64,000 nucleotides of DNA from Strobilurus pachycystidiatus. Taxonomy: Eukaryota; Basidiomycota; Agaricomycetes; Agaricales; Physalacriaceae. The DNA is taken from positions 62,001 through 126,000 of the forward strand of contig JAHLMK010000037.1 in the NCBI GenBank assembly GCA_019915135.1, read 5' to 3'. Position 1 is the stretch's first letter. The number at the start of each line of letters is the position of its first letter. Positions 45,267-55,559 of this stretch are shown here, one piece after another. The position numbers and the translations under genes are program-made. The notes under the pieces are model-generated. The model made no database searches. It was not told the DNA's origin and worked only from the letters and a program-made list of their open reading frames with translations.

Positions 45267-46151
45267 CCTATTCGTCACTAAGGCTGATGCACGACAGGAC
45301 CAAACATGGCCCGTGCGCACAATCAAGTCCGGTTCCCGTCTGAGTCAAGTGTCCCACCACCCGCCCACGCCGCTAGACCTGGCCTCGAGACTTCTGCGCC
45401 GCCCGTCGAGCACACTGCTCCGCCCCCGGACCGCCGTATATCGTATTCTGTCTTGCACAAATACGATTCGCATGTACTCTGTCTTGCACAAGTACCTTTT
45501 CGCATTTTTGGCCGTACTCTGTCTTGCACAAGTACACTGCCACTCTCTCAACGCAGACTCCGTCGCTCCGGTAAGCGTCATTTCCTCCTTCTTTTGCCCG
45601 CTCGCTCGCCAGTGCCCATGCCCGCCGTTTGCGCTCCTTTGGCCCGCCTCCCCGTAGTATCTACTTACTGACGAATCAACGTTTTTCTAGATCTCTTTCG
45701 TCTCTGTGGGTCCGTCGTTCCCCTTGTCACACCGGTTCGAGCACATATTTATCGCATCTTTTACAGGATATTCCACCGATTGTCATCTCGTCGTCCCGCG
45801 CTGCTCAGAATCAAATTTGTACGTGTCATTCTCCACCTTCGCGTATCTTCTCCGGCCCTCTTGACGCGGCGGCTGGCTTTGTCGATCAAAGGGCCGACCT
45901 TGAGCCTACTTCCAACGCCAGCCGCAGCGCCGAGATGGCAGGGCAGGCTCACGCTAGACTCCCAAATTTTCACGTCAAGTGCTGATTAGTTTTTTGCAGC
46001 GCATCTCAATTCACGTATAGTCCCGCAGCTCTTACACACACTCGACCCCAATTCTCTTTGATTTCGCATGTAAGTTGCACTTTTTTTATTCCTTTCGCAT
46101 GCGTAACTGATGCTGTACAAGCCTTGTCCCTACACGCCTACTATATCTGCT
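45267..46151. promoter_or_regulatory. Divergent promoter region of the Plavaka element, copy 2
   Basis: Same spacer as 10694-11578, inverted, with the three TACTTGTGCAAGACAGAG-type repeats between about 45446 and 45534. I see no base differences from copy 1. Confidence 0.5.
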
Positions 46152-49100
46152 ATGCCACCTCAACTAGTCCCTTGCGAGAACCCGGAATGCAGCCGTCGTT
46201 TTGCGACAGTGGGCGGCATGCGAAGTCACCTCCGACAGGCCAAGACCTGCAAAGGCTGGCTTACGCGCGGGAAGTCCCCGGAGCACCTTGCGAACTCCAC
46301 TCTTGTTGCCGCTCCTATTATCGAGGTAGCCTCTCAATCCGCTGCCGTCTTTGATGCGTATCAGTCCACACCGGATTTCCATGCTGCTCGTGAGAATACC
46401 GATGATGGCGACGACGACAACGACCTTGATGAGCCTGTCTCCGTTGATGCAGGGCACTTACCTGAGGATGACGAGACTGGTGGTGGAGGGGAGGAGGAAA
46501 CCCAACCTAACGCCGAGGACGATGATCTCGACATTGACGAAGACGAAAATGCCGGTGCTGCTTTCCGGGCGTGGCTTGAGAATGCTGAGGCGTTGGAGGT
46601 GTTCGAAACTCTTGACGACCTCCCAGCGCTGGGTCAGGCGGGCCCGGGACCGTCCACACAGCGTATTCGCATGCAGACTCTGCTTGGTGGCCGTGCCCGT
46701 TATCTCGATGACGATGAGGACGACGAGTTATCGGAGCGTGTTTCTGATGAGCATGGAACGGCGGGGAAGATCCTTCGTATGTCGACCAACGTCCATGAGC
46801 AGTGGGCAGCGTTATTCGGCACCAATTTTACTCCCGATGTAGTCATGGATGGTAGCGGTGCCCCGGACCTCACAGATCTGGAGTGGTACAAGCCGTTTGC
46901 CTCCGCCTTAGACTGGCAAATTGCACAGTGGATGGTCAATCAAGGCATAGGCCACAATGCCTTCAACGAACTCTTGAGTATTCCGGGTGTAAGTTTCATA
47001 TCTCATTGTCAGTGCTTTTCGCTCATTTTACCCTTTTCAGGTGCGAGAAAAGCTTGGTCTGTCATACAGCACTACACGCGGCCTTCACAAGATTGTGGAT
47101 TCTTTACCTCGTCGCGCTGGCAACTGGAAGGTCAAACATCTCTCTTTCCCCGATTTTCCCGATGAACAATTCACCCTCCGTCATCGGGACATTCTCGAGT
47201 CCATTCGCTCCCTCTGGGGTGATCCCGAACTAGCAAGCCATCTTGTTTACAAGCCAAGTACCCTCTTCAGCAACAAGGAGCGCGACCGACGTCTGTACAA
47301 TGAAATGTGGACCGCCAAATGGTGGCACTTTATCCAGGTAATTGATTCCCTCTTATTTGTTGATTTTGCCAACTCACACAACTATCAGGATAAGCTTCCA
47401 ATAGGTCACACTGTTGCACCTCTGATAGTATCGACCGACAAGACCCAGCTCACTCAATTCTCGGGCAGTCGCCAGGCGTACCCTGTCTATCTCACTCTTG
47501 GAAACATTCCCAGCCATCTGCGACGCAAGCCATCCCAGCTAGCTTGTATTCTCGTTGGATACCTCCCCATCGAGAAGCTCAACAAGGGGAACATCTCCAA
47601 GGCTGCCATGCGTTCTCGATATCAGCGCCTCTTCCACGCTGCGATGACTGAGATCTTCTCACCCCTTATCGAGGCGGGAAAAACTGGCGTGGAGATGACG
47701 AGTGGCGACGGGGCTGTTCGCATGGTGCACCCCATCTTGGCGAGTTATGTTGCCGACTATCCTGAACAATGTCTTGTGACTTGTGCAAAGTACGGCTCCT
47801 GTCCCAAGTGCCAGTGTGACCCAGCAGAGATGGGCGATGATACAGAATGGGCACTGCGAACGCCCATGTGGACGCTTGGGGTGATGTCTGATGCCGACGA
47901 GACGACGACCTCCAGGACGACTTATTTCGAGACGTGCATGTCTCAGAACGTGTCTGGACATGTTCCGAAGCCTTTTTGGGCTGATCTTCCCCACACGAAC
48001 ATCCATCTCAGCACGACGCCAGATGTTCTCCATCAGCTATATCAGGGAGTTCTCAAACATCTCATTGATTGGTGTCAAACTCTCTTGACGGAGGAGGAGA
48101 TGGACCGACGCATTCGATGTCTGCCCCCAGGTTTGGGTCTCCGTCACTTCAAAAATGGAATCAGCGCTCTCTCGCAGGTCAGCGGCGCAGAGCGGAAGAA
48201 TATGGGGAAGATCCTCCTTGCCTGCCTCGTTGGTTCAGATATTCCTGAACGTGGTGTCATTGCTTGTCGCGCTATCCTTGATTTCATCTACCTTGCTCAA
48301 TATTCTACACATGAGGAGGATACACTTGGCTACATGGACAAGGCTCTTGATGAGTGGCATGCCAACAAGGATTATTTCATTGATGTGAGTAGTTCTCTCC
48401 TTGTTTTGTATTATCTGATCTAATATTGAGCAGGTCGGCCTTCGTGAAAACTTCAACATTCCCAAAATACACTCACTTCGCCATTATGTCACCTCCATTC
48501 GTCTATTTGGAGCTACCAACAACTTCAATACTGAGATGTTTGAGCGTCTTCACATCGACTTCTCCAAAAAAGGCTGGCGGGCCTCGAACAAGCGGGACGA
48601 GTATCCACAAATGACGACCTGGGTTCTTCGCAAGGAGAATATCCATGCCTTTGCTCGATATACCGTTTGGGTCCAAAAGCAGGCTGGTGAGTCATTGTGG
48701 CGATGCTGTCTAAGTTATCGACTGACATAAGTTCACAGTATCAAGATATGTCTCCTCCGCATCCCCTGAGCCTCCTGATATTCCACCATGTCCTGCTGAA
48801 GGTGTACCCTCTGCTCTAGTGTCACCTGTTGCGCACAGTGGACGTGTTCAGAAAGTCTCTCTTCCAAAACACCCAAGCATCCCCAACAAACTCCTGACCC
48901 GTATTGCAAAACAACATCGTATTCCCTACTTCACCCCTCACCTCCTTGCCTATCTTATTGCTCTGGGTCGAGATAAATTGGGTGCAGCGGCTCAGGAATA
49001 TCCTGCTCTACCATTTATGGGCGTTGACGTTTATTATTCATTCAAGTTTGGACGAGAGGGAATCACAGATGACTTTGAAGTTCGGGATGTGGTCAAAGCA

Positions 49101-49622
49101 ACTCCACTGGACGGTGGGCGATTTGACACTGTCATTGTTCTTACCGGCGATGATGCTGAGAACGTGGGCCTTCAAGGTAATTGATCTCTTTCATGTATTC
49201 ATTGTTCAATCACTCACTGTTGATTAGGTACTCGTGTCGGCCGTGTTCATGTCATCTTCAAACTTCCTGCAAAGATGACATTACATGGTGTTGCCTTGAA
49301 CACTCCCGAACATTGGCCACGATATCCATTAGCATATATTGAGTGGTATACCAAGCCCTCTTTGACTGCTAAGGCTGCTCGCACTCATCGCTTACCTTCC
49401 CTCGCCAAAGCCTACTTGCCAGATCACATCAAAAGGCAATGGTCCATTATTCCTTTGATCAATATTCGTCAAAGTGCCCACCTGACACCAAATTGGGTGA
49501 AGTGTTCGCCAGATCAGTGGGACATTCCTATCTCAAAGAGCTCAGTATTAGATACCTGTGACGAATTTTTACTTAATAATTGGCTTAGTATATATACTTA
49601 TCAAACTATTTATCTAGCTTAG
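46152..49622 (+). CDS. Plavaka-family transposase, copy 2
   Basis: Same gene as 7223-10693 on the opposite strand. Exons 46152..46988, 47041..47337, 47389..48384, 48434..48686, 48739..49176 and 49228..49622 join in phase to 1071 residues and end at the TAG at 49620-49622. All family landmarks named for copy 1 are present, including TDKTQLTQFSG and TPDVLHQLYQGVLKHL. It should be able to move both copies. A single base differs from copy 1 (copy-1 position 9001). Confidence 0.92.
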
Positions 49623-49939
49623 ATAGAATTACATAGAAACTGATTGATAGTACTTTGAAGTAGTTTTTATTCAATTCGATATATTAAGTTGATTAGAAAT
49701 ACTTACAAGTCATTGCATGAGAGACATAAGCTTGAAGGTAACACATAGCAACTGAAGATATATGTTTTGTTGCTATTAAACTGCAAGTATTTGTATACAA
49801 CTTGCAGCGTCTTCAAGCTATTGCATAGCTGCTATCATCTTGTAGTTACTTTGTAACACTTTTGGGGCTTGAGGGTACTTTGACAGCTTTATAGCAGATG
49901 CGACTAATCTATCAGCTTTGAGTCAACTTAAGATAATAG
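49623..49939. repeat. Subterminal region of Plavaka copy 2 (transposase end)
   Basis: Inverted equivalent of 6906-7222, AT-rich with the same short repeats. Non-coding. Confidence 0.5.
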
Positions 49940-49953
49940 GGCGTTTCCTGATG
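49940..49953 (-). repeat. Terminal inverted repeat, right end of copy 2
   Basis: GGCGTTTCCTGATG, the transposase-side terminus. CA at 49954-49955 is the target duplication. Confidence 0.85.
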
Positions 49954-50667
49954 CAGTGGGTGGGATGCGAAGCGACGGACAGGAAGGCAGCTAGAACTCT
50001 GCACTAGGCCTACACTGGTGGCGTAACGATAGGCGCCGGTCCCTTGCGCGTGAGTGTAATAACCCTGGAAAATAGAACCTGACACGCCGTTGGTCTGGGC
50101 CGTACACTCATCCCTGAGCTCTGTAAGTGGCGAAATAATCATTAACATTAAACAAAGACGCGCTCACCATGATACATAAACTCCCGGGATGCGCCCGACA
50201 AAGACAACGTAGACGGCAAAGGGAGGACCACGCCTGCGTTTGCGGGGAGAAAGTCGGACTACATGAGATCCGGACTGGGTTTGACTGAAGCCTGCATCAG
50301 ACCTTCAGGGAAGTGTCAGTCACAATGTTTTACCCGAAGATTAATCCCGAAGAACTGACCAATGATGAGTGGTCCTGGTGCTCGTGCCATCGTTAACGCT
50401 GTACACGGTCGGAGGGCCGGATTCGACAATGTTCAGATTGTGGATGGCAGCGAGAAGCTCTTCATCCAGATCGGCGGCAGAGGGAGAAACTTGGCGGGAA
50501 GACCGGGCGAGACTACGCGCAGGGGTGGAAGGATTGGATTCGTCAACATGGGAGCCGGCAGGAAGGTGCCGAGAAATCTGATCGTCCTCTTCGTCTGAGG
50601 AGGACAACACTATTTCGATGGGGGCGCGATAGACTAGCTTCTGCTTGCCGTGGTTGCGGGGAGGCAT
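49954..50667 (-). pseudogene. RNase H1 N-terminal-like gene, 5' part, cut by Plavaka copy 2
   Basis: Begins at ATG 50667 (MPPRNHGKQKLVYRAPIEI) with a disordered acidic N-terminus (VLSSSDEEDDQISRH), then spreads over several exons. A first RNase H1 N-terminal-like domain is readable as FAVYVVFVGRIPGVY followed, after an intron, by RDECTAQTNGVSGSIFQGYY. The exact junction between these is uncertain (a GTATCA donor and an AGAG acceptor keep the frame). The last exon runs into the transposon at SLPVR-like sequence (CLPVRRFASHPL) and continues in frame at 39830. The protein therefore had two such domains. These domains bind RNA-DNA hybrids or double-stranded RNA in RNase H1. Confidence 0.68.
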
Positions 50668-50842
50668 CGTAAGGGGGGGGGGAAATATGGCGTCTATTTC
50701 ACACGAGTAAGAACAGGAAGCTATTTAAGACATCTCAGGGTTTTCCACCGTATCAATAACTCCGAGGGATGGTCAAACAATAACACATTGACACAAGATT
50801 CTGCAAGAAGTGAGAACGTGACATGGCTTGACAACAAAACAC

Positions 50843-51412
50843 CTACGCGCGCATAGAGGAAGTCCGGGCTTTACCGATGCGAACTTTGCCCGCCGCAAGC
50901 TCTTTGTTGAAATACTCGAGGGCGGCGCTGTGACTGTGGCGTTTGATCTTGAAGCCCTCGGAAATCCCGTCGGTATAGGTGACTGCCGTCGCGCTGAATG
51001 GGATGTTGTGTTAGCAAATGAGGGAGAGATGGAGTCGTCGGACTGACGCTTCGGTGACAATTCCGACCTTGCGCCCAACGATCACGCAATAGAAAAAGGT
51101 CTTAGACCCATCTCGATTGGCGGGGATGTACGCCGGGCTCAGCGGACCGTCGGGAACTCGAGCAAAGAGCTTGCCACTCCTCAAATGGACCTCGTCGGCG
51201 ACATAATCCCCAGGGTTGATGAGGGGATCGTAGACGCAGTTGACAGGAAAGTCAGAGGGAATGTTGGTGCTAGGATATGGCGGCGGCGTCGCCTTGTCGT
51301 GGTTAGCTGCAATGGAATCTTCAGCCAGCGTCATTGGCAAAGAGAGCTAGAACAGACCTGCGGGAGCATCGCCAGCGGAAAGCTCTTCTTCGGCGGAGTG
51401 GACAAGCGACAT
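50843..51412 (-). CDS. RNase H1 N-terminal-like domain protein
   Basis: Minus strand, likely start ATG 51412 (MSLVHSAEEELSAGDAPA). A short intron leads into DSIAANHDKATPPPYPST. The domain straddles a second intron: TFFYCVIVGRKVGIVTE before it, and TYTDGISEGFKIKRHSHSAA with LEYFNKELAAGKVRI after it. This matches the N-terminal hybrid-binding domain of RNase H1 (shared with caulimovirus viroplasmin). No catalytic RNase H domain follows; the protein stops at 50843 after KARTSSMRA. It sits just upstream of, and parallel to, the disrupted two-domain gene, so the two are probably old tandem relatives. The start codon is the least certain part. Confidence 0.66.
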
Positions 51413-51762
51413 GAGGGAAGTGGAGACAGAAGCGCAACGCTGCGTATCGGAGGGTTTTATTGTCAGTGAGTCCAGAAACGGCAGATCCAACCATAATTAC
51501 CCTACAACCAAAACGGCGTTACAGTTTGCGCCGTTTGGAGATATACGATGCGAATCTAGGGGTTTGTGGTCCGTCCGGAAATGGTAGGATGCGAATCTAG
51601 GGGTTTGTGGTCCAGTCCAAAAGTGGGAGGTAGAACCTACACGACCCTGCTCCAAGAACATCAGTGTTAGCTTGTTACCTTTGTGCTGACCTTTGCGCCT
51701 GGCGACTGGATGTCCATCATTCTTTCTCAACCCAACGGACCGCACCACCCTTAGCCGACTCG
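51413..51762. other. intergenic, divergent promoter region
   Basis: A 350-bp spacer between two divergent genes. Near 51545-51610, GATGCGAATCTAGGGGTTTG occurs twice, about 39 bp apart, each followed by TGGTCC. No coding sequence is seen. Confidence 0.5.
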
Positions 51763-54700
51763 ATGGTCGTCGCAAAGCCGCCACCCGCGCGCAAACAAGC
51801 CTATGAAAAAAAAGAAAAATCAGCCCGTCGCAATCGAAGAGGATGGATGGACGGACTCCGTGCCAGTGTTATGGAGCCGGAGGTCGTATCCTACGCCGAG
51901 GCCGTTTCCCGTGGCTGGCAAGCTGCGGACATCCGGATGAAGGAGATACAGAACCTGTTCCACTTCCACTTCCCATACCCCATGCAAGACCACGAAGAAC
52001 CCTCAGAGCTGAAGGAATACGACCCCACGAAGATCGCGCCGTCGACCGATCACCTGTTCGACGACGAGGAGCTGCGCACAAGACGAGCTTGGCGGGAGCT
52101 CCAGAACAATGTACGTGCCGCAATGAGATTATCGAGATACCTGACTTGACTTTTATCAGCGCATACGTCGATGGTTTTGTTATCGCGTCAACAAGCTCAA
52201 AAAACGCGTCAAGAAACTCACCGAACGCGACGCCGGCGACGTCTTCCAAATCCTCATGGCTAAGATCAGCGGTGTGGAGAAACCTCCCAAGCAGCCTCAC
52301 GCCGCTCATGTGTTCTCGGCCGAGCACTGGTCTGAAGGCCTCAGACTTCGAGACATGGTTGACAGAGCCTGGCACGTCATGACGGATCCTGCGACGGTCT
52401 CCAAGTCGATGACGTTCGGTCATGATATCGTCGCGCAAGTCTTCGAGAAGGTGGACGAGGAGACAGCGTCGCAGTACGGATGTCTTCGTCAAGTCCTCGT
52501 CGAGCTGCTGGACGCAATGTGGGAGCGCAAGCCTGGGGCGAAAAGGAAGCCTGTTGGGTTGGGCTCAGACTTCGTCCGAGCTGTATTCAAGGCCTTGCCT
52601 GTCGCAGAGAAGGAGAAGTACACGGCTCGGGCAAAGGAACGCGGAGATGCCGAGAAAGCGCAGTACACAAGTATACTCACCGAGCCGCCGTCAAAGGCTC
52701 CCGAGGATCGCGCAATGTAAGTTGTTAATCATGTTCGTCAAGTGCGTCAACCTGAGGATAATTATCAGCGCGGCGGCAAAGGCATATAGATTCATAGGCC
52801 AGATAAACATTGGCATCGAAGAACGCACATTCTGTCGCGCGTTTACACTCCTGGGGGGTCCGATGGATGCTTATGGGGGGAAAATCGGGACTTACAAGTG
52901 AGTTTCGATATGCTTTGCTTGTGCGTAGCTGGCTTCCTGACGAGTAATTAGCATTACGACATCAAAAAATAACGCTCCGGTGCCGCTTACCTTTCCTGAG
53001 TATTTGGGCGAGAGAAAGCTTGCAGCCCTCGTTGCCGATTACCAGGCATGGCTCGATACTTGCTACACCGCCGAGGAGAAGTCTTCGGTTGTCGTTAAGG
53101 GCGACACAAAGGGAATGGAGTTGGATGCCGCTGTGATTGAGCAGGCGACGCAGCTCTCCAAGCTGGTAGCGATGGATCGTGACATTGGGGCAGGACCGGC
53201 GGATTCGCGAGGGGACGGGCTCTTGGCGGAGGCGATGAGTAGGAACGTCATCGCCAACGAGGGATTGGGCTCCTTGATGAGCACCTTGATCGCTATGCCC
53301 GATGCGGGCGATGGAGATGAGTCTGGGTCTGACGATGAGGAGAGCGACTCCTCCGAGTCGGATGAGGACGATGACGATGGCACGGAGTTGCTCGCTCCTG
53401 TCAAGTCTAAGAAGCGGAGGCGCAAAGACGGGGGAGAAGGAACGAGAGGAGATGGGCAGGGGCTCAAGAAGAGAAGAACAGGAAAGACGCTCGAGAAGGA
53501 CTCAGCTGTATCGAAAGGGCCACCTGGACAATCGAAAAAACCTTCAACCACCCGATCGCTTTACGCCCCAGGAGAGTACGAGAAGCTGATTGACGACAAT
53601 GTGGCGCGGAATAAAATCGTCATGGCGGGACTCAATCACATCCTCGAAATGGGACTGCCGCACGAAAACTTCCGGGGGGAGGACTACTACAATCACGCCA
53701 TTCCTCTCATTGCAAACGGTACCATTCCTGATCCAAGCCTGCCTGTGCCGCCGATCGTACCTCGCCCGAAACCGAAAAAGACCGGGAAGAATACACTCGA
53801 GGCAGCGAAGGATTCTCCAGCGCCTCAGCGTCGGTCCACGCGCCTTTCCAATCTCGGGCCGAACGAGCCGGGGGTTCCCCTAGATAAAGATGCTGGGGAA
53901 GGCGCCGGACAGTCGCCAGCGTCGCCAAAGACCGTAACAACGACAACGGAGATCGAGACCAGAGATATCGACATGGGGAGCTCGACTCCGCCGACAGCGC
54001 CCACCTCACTGAACGTTCTCGCCAAGGGGTCCGGTTCTCCCGCCGATACGACCAAGCTGGATACTTCGTCTGCTGCCACATCTGATACGTTGGGTGCGGA
54101 GCATGAGGCCGAGAAAGATACAGACACGACGCCACGACGAGAAGAAGGGGATTTGGAGATAAATCAGCAGATCGGCACGGAACTTTGCCCGGGCACGGTT
54201 ACGTTGCCTTCGGAGGCGGAAAGAAGGGTCGCGGATGTGAGGCAAATAGATGAGTTGATGGTGGCTGCGCCGACGTGGCTGCAAGAGGCGGTGAAAGAGT
54301 TCCGGGCGGCGGTGGGTGGAGAAAAGATGGTGATAGTGCTGAGGTTGTTGCTGGAACGGGAGCATGACGATGGATGGGTGTCAGTTGATGAAGGCAAGAA
54401 GTTCAACCTACTGGGTAAGCGTCACCGCCCCGCGCTCTTGACGGTGTGGATCAATAATGGGAGGACGCGAGCGGGCGTTCGGCGAGTTCTTGTCCAAAAG
54501 GATGCGGATAGGTTTGTTTCGGCGTGGGAAGTGTGGTGGGCTTGTCTCCAGGGCGCGTGGCGAACACGGCAAGATGACGGGAAGTGGGTACGAGGACCAT
54601 ATGGCGAAGACTGGAGTAAGCTTCGGGTACCAGGACAGAACGGTCTGTTGGGGGTGGTGGCGGTCCTGTCCTGGTGGACAACGTATACAATTTCGGAAGG

Positions 54701-54791
54701 AGCTGGGATTGAAGCCTGCGAAGAAGCGGTAGCCGACGTCGAGTGGGCAATGGAAGGGCTACTGCAGCACGTCCGCGCCGCGCAAAAATAG
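51763..54791 (+). CDS. Uncharacterised nuclear-type protein (957 residues)
   Basis: Exons 51763..52110, 52160..52716, 52769..52897 and 52952..54791 join in phase from MVVAKPPPARKQAYEKKEK. The N-terminal 250 residues are basic and helical. One segment (HVFSAEHWSEGLRLRDMVDR, then FKALPVAEKEKYTARAKERG) has the spacing of the HMG-box-like regions seen in many Agaricomycete multicopy proteins. An acidic run (SDDEESDSSESDEDDDDG) and a basic run (KSKKRRRKDGG) follow, then LPHENFRGEDYYNHAIPLIA, a Pro/Thr-rich linker, and a C-terminal globular part (WVSVDEGKKFNLLGKRHRPA, WWACLQGAWRTRQDDGKW, LLQHVRAAQK). I know of no assigned function. The composition suggests a nuclear, possibly chromatin-associated protein. 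Confidence 0.65.
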
Positions 54792-55559
54792 AATCATCAG
54801 CGTGGAATAGAGTTTTGATATTGCTATTAGAGTATTGAGTGATGCGATCCAAATCAGTCGTACCCGAACGCACAAATTGACATCGTTGATTGAGATCGGA
54901 TGAGAGTGTCGAGGGAGTGCTGTTCGGAAGTTCGGGTGAAGATAGGGATCACGAGTCAAACGGCATGTGATCGATGACGTGTTCATGTTCGTCTTCAAAA
55001 AACTTGAAGTCCATCGATCGTAGGTGGTCTGTACACTGTACAGCTGAATAGTGGTGGCGGAAGACAGCTTGCACATGAGGATTTACTGCATGCATATTCA
55101 AAAAAAAAAAAGCAAAGAGTCTGGATTTATTTCAGTGAAAGGGTAAATGATCAATATGAGTATCTAAGTACAAAACGGAGGGCGCTGTCGCGGCGGTGCT
55201 AAACCGCATGGGTACGTGCTATTACGCCACACTACCGTGGGGCGCGCCCAAGCCACGGTACGGTGGCAGTGCCGGGGCAGCAGGCAATTCCCGCTGTGCC
55301 GTGCTAATGGCAAGCGGCATGGAATACACAGCCCCATTAAGGAGGAGGCATCCCTGTGCCGCCGCTGGTTCATCGGCATGAGGGAGACACCTACTTGAAA
55401 GTCCGCACATCCCCTAAGGGGAGTGAGGCGCCACGGGCTTTGCCGGAACCAGTCCAAGGAGGCGGGAGTGTTATATAAGCATTACCCGGGTCTGGAAGCG
55501 ATTGACAGTTGTCATGCATTACAATCTAGGTTTTGGTGACGATTGTCCTTGTAAATAGT
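54792..55559. other. intergenic region with GC-rich segment
   Basis: Contains an A-rich tract near 55099-55110 and a GC-rich, hairpin-prone stretch at about 55185-55460 (for example CCCCTAAGGGGAG near 55411). No coding evidence. A structured RNA or an old element remnant is possible, but I recognise neither. Confidence 0.4.

Larger units (their letters stand above)
39831..49953. mobile_element. Plavaka-type DNA transposon, copy 2, 10,123 bp, inverted relative to copy 1
   Basis: Ends CATCTGGAAACGCC (39831-39844) and GGCGTTTCCTGATG (49940-49953), flanked by CA on both sides (39829-39830, 49954-49955). Copy-1 base n corresponds to copy-2 base 56845-n left of the poly(T) near 12952, to 56846-n after it, and to 56895-n beyond the 49-bp indel. 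All three genes are intact. The intervening 22.8 kb is therefore bracketed by two 10-kb inverted repeats. Confidence 0.93.

Noticed and set aside
55185..55460. A structured RNA gene in the GC-rich segment.
   Set aside because: Short hairpins can be drawn but nothing matches a known RNA family, and there is no clear promoter or terminator.
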